Shown here one piece after another: positions 19,744-25,298 of a DNA stretch of 25,298 bases; the stretch's first letter is position 1, and every line of letters begins with the position of its first letter. The notes beneath the pieces are model-generated. The model had not been told where the DNA came from and made no database searches. It saw nothing but the letters and a program-made list of their open reading frames with translations. The stretch is from a virus. A program made the position numbers and the translations under genes. The stretch lies in the IMG/VR virus record IMGVR_UViG_3300019888_000016, positions 1 to 25,298 of that record; one strand, 5' to 3'.

Positions 19744-22700
19744 GTGCCTGAGCTGAACCTCGTCATCAACGGTGATTGCACTGGCGCGGAGAACGCGATC
19801 AACAACACCCGCGCGGCCACCGAGCGGCTGCGTGGGACGTCGGCCAGTGTTGGTGTTTCGGTTACGGGTTCGGATGCGACGATCAGCAGTTTGGGTCGTG
19901 TCGCCGCTGCCCGTTCGTCGGCGGGTGGCACGGTCTCCCTCGGTGTGGATACCAGCGGTATCGACGCGGGGCGCAACAGCCTGAGTGGTTTGCGTGGTGA
20001 TGTTCGGGCCGCCGGGCGGGATTTTGACTCGGTCAGTGGGACTCGCGCGTTCGGTCTGACGAATGACGGGTCGATCCGTCAGATGACCGGTGACTTGCGT
20101 GGTCTCGGTGCGACTGCCGCGCAGTCACTCGGCCAGGTCGATCTGGGTGTGTCGCAGGCGGGACGGTCCCTCGGAGGTGTCGAGAGCTCGCTGAGCGGCG
20201 TCGGGAGTTCCGCCGACGGGATGGGTGGGTCGCTGTCGGAGTCGTTGTCGCCGGTTCGGCAGGCGTCGATGGCGATGGCCGGCGGCCAGGGGTCGCTCGC
20301 GGACTCCAGCAACATCGCGGCCTCGTCGATGGGGCAGATCGAAAACTCCCTCGGTGGGGTGTCTCGCGCTGCGTCGCTCACCCAGCGCCAGGTCGCGTCG
20401 GTGAACTCCCAGCTCAACTCTGGTTCGCTCGTGGGTGGTTTCAACGCGTTCAACGCTGCTACGGGTGGTGCCCCCCCCGGTGGTGGTGGTCCACCCGGCG
20501 GAGGTGGCGGAGGTGGCGGGGGTGGTGGAGGACGCGGCGGCGGCGGGCCCGGTGGCGCCAGCGACGACAAGGCGGCTTTCAAGGATGCAATGGGTGGCGC
20601 TGAAGCCGCCTTGGGCCCAGCGGCACTGACCGGGCTGATCGGCGGCGCGGCAACCATTGTCACCGGCGCGGCCGGCGCCGCTGCTGTCTTAGAGACCGTC
20701 AAGCACTTACCTCCCGCATTCTTCGCCGCCAAGCAGGCGACGGCGCAGTTCGGTAACGAACTGACCAGGGCGGTCGCGGGCGCGTCTGTCGACGAGTCCA
20801 CGTTCCGGGCCCTGGGGACTGCGCTGGGTGGCCTCGGGACTGAGACTGGACGGATCGGTCTTGCGCAGATGTCGAATGTGGTTGGCGGGGCCGCGAGCCT
20901 GATCACCAACGCCACCACGGCGGCGCACAGCCTCGAGGGTGCCTTCGGGCCTGCTATCAACGGCGCCGTCGGTTTGGGTAACGCGATCATAAAGGGCATC
21001 GGGAGCCCGGGTGTGGCGACGGGCATCGCCAGTGTGGGTAATGCGCTGGCCGATCCGAAGACCCAGCAGGCCATCACCGATGTGACGAGTGGTGTCCTGC
21101 TGGTCGGTACCACCACTGCACGGGTCGCCGCTGATGTGGCGAAAACCGTGGATTCAATGCTCCCCGGTGGTGGTGACACCGCCGCCGTGAACGCCGGTCA
21201 GACCGCCGCCGTCACCGGTGCTATCACGGGTTTCCAGAAGGGTGGCATCAAGGGTGGGATAGTCGGCGCCCTCCTTACGGGCCTTCCCTTTGCCGCCGCC
21301 CAGTATGAACAAGACACCGGTCACGGCGATTTGGTGACACCGGGCATAATGAGCACCCTCGGCGGCGGCATCCTCGGCGGCACCCTTGCTCCCAAGGGCA
21401 AGAAGGGTGTGGGCGCCGTAGTTGGTGGTCTCGGCGCTGACGCTCTGATCACCGCCGCTGGCTCGCTGCCTGGCCGTTGGGGACCTACCACCCAGGACGT
21501 GTTAGGCGGTGCGGAGGCTGCCGCCACTGCCGGTTCAATGTTCGGTCCCGCTGGTGCGGTCCTTGCGGCGCCCTTCGGCGCGGCCGCGGGTGCTTGGCAC
21601 GCCGCGTTCAACGACCCACGCCTGAAGGACGGCGCCCAGGGCACCGCGCTGGAAACCCCCAGCGAGGCCATCTCGCAACAGGCCCTCGTGCCGGATCCGA
21701 TGTTCGGCTACCAACCGGGCCAGACGCCGTCGTTTCAGCCGAGCCGCACGGCCGCCCAAAATCAGTCGTGGGTGCGCGCCCAACACATGTCCTCCGAGAA
21801 CCCCCTCTCCCCACCGCCGTCGCCGCTGTCCTTTTCCAGCCCCACACCGGCCGATGTGCCGCGCATGACCCCGGCGCCTCCCCTTCCACCCCTTCCACCG
21901 CCCTCCGTTCCAGGGCGCGACCCTTCGTCGGATACGTCCAGGTCGTGGCAACGCAGCCCGAGTGATCTCCTGCGTGGGCAACTGCCGACGCTGCCCAGCT
22001 TTCTGGGTGGTCCCGCGGGGCCGCCACCGGTACTGCCCGGGGCCCCCCGCGTCGGCCCTGGTTCGTCGGGGGCGCCGATGTCCACACAGGGGTTGTCCCA
22101 GCTCAACGCCGCCGCCACGGGCACCTCGTCGTCGATGGGGCAACTGGGGCAGCGGACCGCCGTCACAGCGCAGTCGCTGATGCAGATGGGGCAGGGCTCG
22201 ACCCAGCTCTCGCCGGCAATCTCACAGGTGGGTCAGAACTCAGCCAACGTGGTCTCGCAGCTGGGGCAGGTGAACCGCAACGCGACCACAGCGGCGGGTT
22301 CGGTGTCGCAACTGGGGCAGAACTCGTCGTCGACGTTGAGTCAGTTGACTCAGTTCGCCCCGAGCGCGGGGCAGCAGCTGAGCCAGGCCAGCGAAACGTT
22401 CGCCTCGGGTGGCCAGTCCCTCGGCCAGTCGGCGTCCAGTGGCATGGCGTCGGGGATCACCGCGAACCAGGGTGCGGCGTGTTCGGCGGCGAACGACCTG
22501 GGTGACTCGGCGGCGGCCTGCGCCCGCCTCGCGCTGAAGACGCAGTCGCCGTCGAAGGAGTTCGTCGCCATCGGTGAGAGCACCGGATCCGGCCTGGGGA
22601 TTGGCGCTCTGAACAGTGTGGGCGCCGCGACCAGCGGGGTGAGCGCGATGGCGGGTGCGGCCATCTCCGCCGCGTACAGCGCCACCGCCGGTATCGCCTC

Positions 22701-23052
22701 CGACGCCGGGCTGTCGGTGGGGTTTTCGTACGCGGAGAACGTTGCTACCGGGATGCAGACGGTGTTCCAGTCGTCCAACTTCCAGGCTCAAGGGTTCCCG
22801 CAGATGGATTCCCCGGCCGCCCAGTTGGCTCTCGGCCAGTTGGGGTTGCTGGGGCCTGCCGGTTCCGGTGCGGAGTCGTACAAGTTCACCACCCCAGCGG
22901 TCACGTTGCCCACCGCGAGCGGTGGGTCGAGCCAACCGACGACCGTGCAGGTTCAGGTCCTCCTCGACGGCCAGGTGTTCGACACGAAGGTCGCCACAGC
23001 GATCAGCTCGTCGTTCAGCGACCTGGCGAACTCGATCGGCCAGCAGAACTAG
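19744..23052 (+). CDS. Tape measure protein
   Basis: GTG 19744 follows GGGGTGG; TAG 23050-23052; 1102 residues, the longest gene here, right after the chaperones. It contains many short helical, Ser/Gly/Ala-rich segments. A poly-Gly tract lies at about 242-272 with glycines interrupted by Pro, Arg and Ala, and a hydrophobic, membrane-prone centre follows (AALTGLIGGAATIVTGAAGA and later). A Pro-rich linker lies near 680-780, and diverged SQLGQ-type repeats at about 782-900. A C-terminal motif SPSKEFVAIGESTGSGLGIG is typical of tape measure proteins. Tail length is set by this protein, which is ejected before DNA. 1102 residues at about 1.5 angstrom per residue predicts a tail of roughly 160 nm. 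Confidence 0.88.
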   Translation: MPELNLVINGDCTGAENAINNTRAATERLRGTSASVGVSVTGSDATISSLGRVAAARSSAGGTVSLGVDTSGIDAGRNSLSGLRGDVRAAGRDFDSVSGTRAFGLTNDGSIRQMTGDLRGLGATAAQSLGQVDLGVSQAGRSLGGVESSLSGVGSSADGMGGSLSESLSPVRQASMAMAGGQGSLADSSNIAASSMGQIENSLGGVSRAASLTQRQVASVNSQLNSGSLVGGFNAFNAATGGAPPGGGGPPGGGGGGGGGGGGRGGGGPGGASDDKAAFKDAMGGAEAALGPAALTGLIGGAATIVTGAAGAAAVLETVKHLPPAFFAAKQATAQFGNELTRAVAGASVDESTFRALGTALGGLGTETGRIGLAQMSNVVGGAASLITNATTAAHSLEGAFGPAINGAVGLGNAIIKGIGSPGVATGIASVGNALADPKTQQAITDVTSGVLLVGTTTARVAADVAKTVDSMLPGGGDTAAVNAGQTAAVTGAITGFQKGGIKGGIVGALLTGLPFAAAQYEQDTGHGDLVTPGIMSTLGGGILGGTLAPKGKKGVGAVVGGLGADALITAAGSLPGRWGPTTQDVLGGAEAAATAGSMFGPAGAVLAAPFGAAAGAWHAAFNDPRLKDGAQGTALETPSEAISQQALVPDPMFGYQPGQTPSFQPSRTAAQNQSWVRAQHMSSENPLSPPPSPLSFSSPTPADVPRMTPAPPLPPLPPPSVPGRDPSSDTSRSWQRSPSDLLRGQLPTLPSFLGGPAGPPPVLPGAPRVGPGSSGAPMSTQGLSQLNAAATGTSSSMGQLGQRTAVTAQSLMQMGQGSTQLSPAISQVGQNSANVVSQLGQVNRNATTAAGSVSQLGQNSSSTLSQLTQFAPSAGQQLSQASETFASGGQSLGQSASSGMASGITANQGAACSAANDLGDSAAACARLALKTQSPSKEFVAIGESTGSGLGIGALNSVGAATSGVSAMAGAAISAAYSATAGIASDAGLSVGFSYAENVATGMQTVFQSSNFQAQGFPQMDSPAAQLALGQLGLLGPAGSGAESYKFTTPAVTLPTASGGSSQPTTVQVQVLLDGQVFDTKVATAISSSFSDLANSIGQQN

Positions 23053-23098
23053 CTCCACCCGTTCGGCCAACAACTGCACAGCGACGCGGGGGTGAACG

Positions 23099-24778
23099 GT
23101 GGCCCTGGTCGTGCAGACGTTGCGCCCCAGCTCCACCCCGCAGATCAACGGCACCTACGCAACCGTCACCGGAGCGGCCAGCGCGAACGCCGCGTTGAGC
23201 GACAACAGCGATTCCAGTTACGTACAGCTGAATCTGCGCTGCCGGCTCGACTCCCAGGTGCTCCGGGTGGGGTTCCCAACTCCCACCCTCCCCGCCGGCG
23301 CGCGGGTTCTCAGCGTGGGTTTGCGCCGGCGGGTGCAGACGGTGATCGCTATTGCCGGCACGCCGCCACCGACGCATCTGCATTGGTTCCGCTGTTCGTC
23401 GGGCGCGGTCACAGTGTCCGGACAAGTTCCCGAGATCGCGAAGACACCGTTCAGTTCCCCCTGCCCCACCTCCACGACAACGACCGCGTGGGTGACGGAA
23501 TCCCTCGGCACCTTCACCACGGCACCTGACGGGGCGGTGTGGGATCCGGCGACAACGCTGAACGGTGTTTGCTACGACATGGGTCGTGGCGACGACACGG
23601 GTGTCGCCACGAACGTGTCCGAGGTCTACCTCGACGTCACCTACCAGCAGCTGTCCTCGGTCACAGTCACTGGTCCAACAGCCACGGTGAGCACGACCCG
23701 CCCGACGGTCACGTGGGCCTACGCGAGCCCCGATTCGCAGCCGCAGCAGGCATGGCGGGTCATGATCTACACGGCGGCCCAGGTCGCGGCGTTGGGTTTC
23801 ACGCCGTTCACCACCGCCCCGTTGCAGGACTCGGGGCAGCAGATCGGCGAGGACCAACAGTGGACACTGACCGCTGACCTCGTCGACGGCCAGTACAGCG
23901 CCTACGTGCAGGCCGTCAGCGCCTGGTCCGGTGCAGGTGGAGATTTCGACACCGCGATCGCCTCCACCTCCTGGACGCGCACCTCGGCCCCCGCCAGCCC
24001 CCCTCCCAACGCGACTCTGTCGTCGGTGACGTTCGACGCCACGAACAACCGGGTGCCCATCACGATGGTCCCGTCGGGCAGCTCACCCGTCACAGCCGCA
24101 TTCACGGTGTTCGCCTCCCGCGATAACGGGGTCACGTTTACCCCGATCCCGTCCCTGACGCTGATCCCGGCGAACGGGATGACCCCGATCGTCGCCTACG
24201 ACTACACCGCACCCATCAACGTCACCAGCCAGTACAAGGTGATGGCCTACTCCCAACCGTCCGGGGTGTACGTCGCCGCGGCAGGCTTCTCCTCGACGCT
24301 TCTCGTCACGACCACCGGCTCCGACTGGTGGTTGAAAGACCCGGCGAACCCGCTCAACAACACGCTCCTGCCGGTAGCCGCCCCCAGCAAAGCCGGCGGG
24401 ACCGGCAGCGGCGGTGGCCTGAAAGTCGTCCGTCGCCGAATGCAGGGCACCTTCGAACCCCTCGGCGGGGCGGGAAACACCGTTCACCCGATCGTCGTGT
24501 CCGGCCCGTACTACGGCGAACGCGGCGAACTGGAACTGCTATTCAAGATCGACGATCCGGTGGACTACTTCCCCGCGTTCGACGCCCTCGACCGCTCAGG
24601 GCACGTTCTGCTGCTGCAGAAGCCGAACGGGGACCAGGTGTTCTGCGTCCTCGGCCCCGGCTCGGGAGGCCAGGACACGGAACTGCGTTGGGACGGCCAA
24701 GCGGGTGTGTCCAGTCAAATCCTCTACCGCCGCGTCACAACGTCGTACACGGAGACAAATCCACCTAGCTATTACTAG
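23099..24778 (+). CDS. Distal tail-like protein with N-terminal beta domains
   Basis: GTG 23099 with GGGGG about 6 bases upstream; TAG 24776-24778; 559 residues. The first about 180 residues form a jelly-roll-like beta domain (LVVQTLRPSSTPQINGTYAT, VLRVGFPTPTLPAGARVLS). A fibronectin III-like stretch follows (about 185-300, TVSTTRPTVTWAYASPDSQP, WRVMIYTAAQVAAL), then another beta segment. A C-terminal Dit-like domain (about 440-555) has VVRRRMQGTFEPLGG, VVSGPYYGERGELELLF and a FDALDRSGHVLLLQKPNGDQ run, seen at the C-terminus of many actinophage distal/minor tail proteins. The N-terminal domains could bind host-surface sugars. The gene order tape measure, then this, then the next minor tail gene is standard. 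Confidence 0.7.
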   Translation: MALVVQTLRPSSTPQINGTYATVTGAASANAALSDNSDSSYVQLNLRCRLDSQVLRVGFPTPTLPAGARVLSVGLRRRVQTVIAIAGTPPPTHLHWFRCSSGAVTVSGQVPEIAKTPFSSPCPTSTTTTAWVTESLGTFTTAPDGAVWDPATTLNGVCYDMGRGDDTGVATNVSEVYLDVTYQQLSSVTVTGPTATVSTTRPTVTWAYASPDSQPQQAWRVMIYTAAQVAALGFTPFTTAPLQDSGQQIGEDQQWTLTADLVDGQYSAYVQAVSAWSGAGGDFDTAIASTSWTRTSAPASPPPNATLSSVTFDATNNRVPITMVPSGSSPVTAAFTVFASRDNGVTFTPIPSLTLIPANGMTPIVAYDYTAPINVTSQYKVMAYSQPSGVYVAAAGFSSTLLVTTTGSDWWLKDPANPLNNTLLPVAAPSKAGGTGSGGGLKVVRRRMQGTFEPLGGAGNTVHPIVVSGPYYGERGELELLFKIDDPVDYFPAFDALDRSGHVLLLQKPNGDQVFCVLGPGSGGQDTELRWDGQAGVSSQILYRRVTTSYTETNPPSYY

Positions 24779-24789
24779 GCAGGTACGCG

Positions 24790-25179
24790 ATGCAGGTGCA
24801 TTCACCCGAACTCGACGCCGCCGTCAGCACAGATCACACGGCCACCGCCCGAGTTGACGTTCTCCAGAACGGTCAGGTCGTCGCACAACTCGCAGTGCAC
24901 TCCGGGTCGAGCACAGCGGACCGCACCAACGCGCAGATGCGCAACTTCGAAGTTGAGGTGTCCGACCCGACCGGCGAACTGACCCCCGACGGGATGGCGT
25001 CGCTGCTGGCCCCGTTCGGTACCCGGCTGCAACTGCATCGCGGCGCGCGCATTGACGATGTGAACACGCTGGTCATGTTCGCCAACACGCAGACTGCGTG
25101 GGGAGTGAGCACGTCGTTCGGGATGCTCAACGGTGTCGTCGGGGACGCTTCTGACGGGTCTCTCCGGCTTGGACCCTAG
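24790..25179 (+). CDS. Minor tail protein, apparently truncated
   Basis: ATG 24790 with AGGCAGG about 8 bases upstream, 11 bp after the previous gene; TAG 25177-25179; 129 residues. The first about 85 residues (ATARVDVLQNGQVVAQLAVH, NFEVEVSDPTGELTPDGMAS, LLAPFGTRLQLHRGARI) resemble the N-terminal part of actinophage minor tail proteins that follow the distal tail gene. The remaining about 45 residues (VNTLVMFANTQTAWGVSTSF ... GDASDGSLRLGP) do not continue that pattern, and the gene stops much earlier than those relatives. Its TAG overlaps the stop codon of a minus-strand zinc-finger gene entering from the right edge, suggesting an insertion or deletion cut the gene. Confidence 0.6.
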   Translation: MQVHSPELDAAVSTDHTATARVDVLQNGQVVAQLAVHSGSSTADRTNAQMRNFEVEVSDPTGELTPDGMASLLAPFGTRLQLHRGARIDDVNTLVMFANTQTAWGVSTSFGMLNGVVGDASDGSLRLGP

Positions 25180-25298
25180 GCGCTGGCCTTCTTGCGGGGT
25201 CTGCCCCGGTTGGCTGCATGGAAGCACGGTCCTCCGCAGTACCGGTGCGTGCCTCCTGGCTTGTAGAAGTCGACACCACAGTGAGCGCACTGCCTGGT
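25176..25298 (-). CDS. C-terminus of a zinc-finger (HNH-associated) protein (partial)
   Basis: On the minus strand the visible end reads QCAHCGVDFYKPGGTHRYCG, then GPCFHAANRGRPRKKASA, stop TAG at 25178-25176. It shows a Cys-x2-Cys followed by YCGGPC, and a basic GRPRKK tail. The CxxC-(12-14)-RYC-x3-C layout is like the CWCG...RKYC motifs of the endonuclease at 4436-5494 and is common in HNH homing nucleases and other small DNA-binding proteins. The beginning of the gene lies beyond the window, so the catalytic part cannot be seen. Confidence 0.5.
   Translation of the reverse strand, partial: TRQCAHCGVDFYKPGGTHRYCGGPCFHAANRGRPRKKASA

Noticed and set aside
20079-21179. Long minus-strand open frame opposite the tape measure gene
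   Set aside because: It is the antisense of Gly/Ser/Ala-rich codons (poly-Pro and Ala/Ser low complexity) and has no ribosome binding site; the plus strand has the clear gene.
25040-25175. Group I intron in the minor tail gene
   Set aside because: No conserved intron core pairings could be recognised in the part that is visible; kept only as a possibility for the region beyond the window.

Overview
This window is part of a temperate, long-tailed (siphovirus-type) phage or prophage of a high-GC Gram-positive host, most likely an actinobacterium. The basis is the strongly G/C-biased third codon positions, frequent GTG starts, AGGAGG-like ribosome binding sites, several apparently leaderless genes, and a canonical head-to-tail gene order. 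No host genes, tRNAs, rRNAs or CRISPR arrays are visible. A genus cannot be named from the sequence alone.

Layout. (1) 1-1349, plus strand: small closely packed genes, two of them encoding tiny hydrophobic membrane proteins (the first is cut by the window edge), then hypothetical proteins. (2) 1411-1659, minus: a ribbon-helix-helix-like protein. (3) 1790-2308, plus: a helix-turn-helix protein that is the probable small terminase. (4) 2403-6607, all minus: an accessory island lying between the small and large terminase genes. It holds a short tyrosine recombinase with a coupled, frame-disrupted downstream gene, small hypothetical and Cys-rich genes, a GATC-rich repeat array, an internally duplicated endonuclease VII/HNH-type protein, a two-span membrane protein, and a protein with two zinc-binding repeats. 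(5) 6653-13303, plus: large terminase, (a minus-strand moron at 8106-8384), portal, MuF-like minor capsid protein, a small frame-disrupted gene, and a protease-scaffold fusion. (6) 13371-17634: major capsid protein, small head-associated proteins, head-tail connector, tail terminator candidate. (7) 17719-25179: small Ser-rich protein, tail tube, a MuF-tail-like miniprotein, tail assembly chaperones joined by a -1 frameshift, tape measure protein, distal-tail-like protein, and an apparently truncated minor tail protein. (8) 25176-25298, minus: the C-terminus of a zinc-finger protein that runs off the window.

How it works together: the terminases package DNA through the portal; the protease-scaffold and capsid protein build the head; connector and terminator proteins join head to tail; tube, chaperones and tape measure make a long non-contractile tail; distal proteins form the tip. 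The minus-strand genes scattered through this plus-strand program look like independently expressed morons or mobile endonucleases. Three of them share a promoter design in which a -10 hexamer lies 6-7 bases before the start codon, predicting leaderless mRNAs.

The most interesting points are the island between terS and terL, the duplicated endonuclease with a degraded second active site, two genes broken by a single frame step, the GATC-rich array, the palindrome before the recombinase, and the tail gene whose stop codon overlaps that of an opposing zinc-finger gene.
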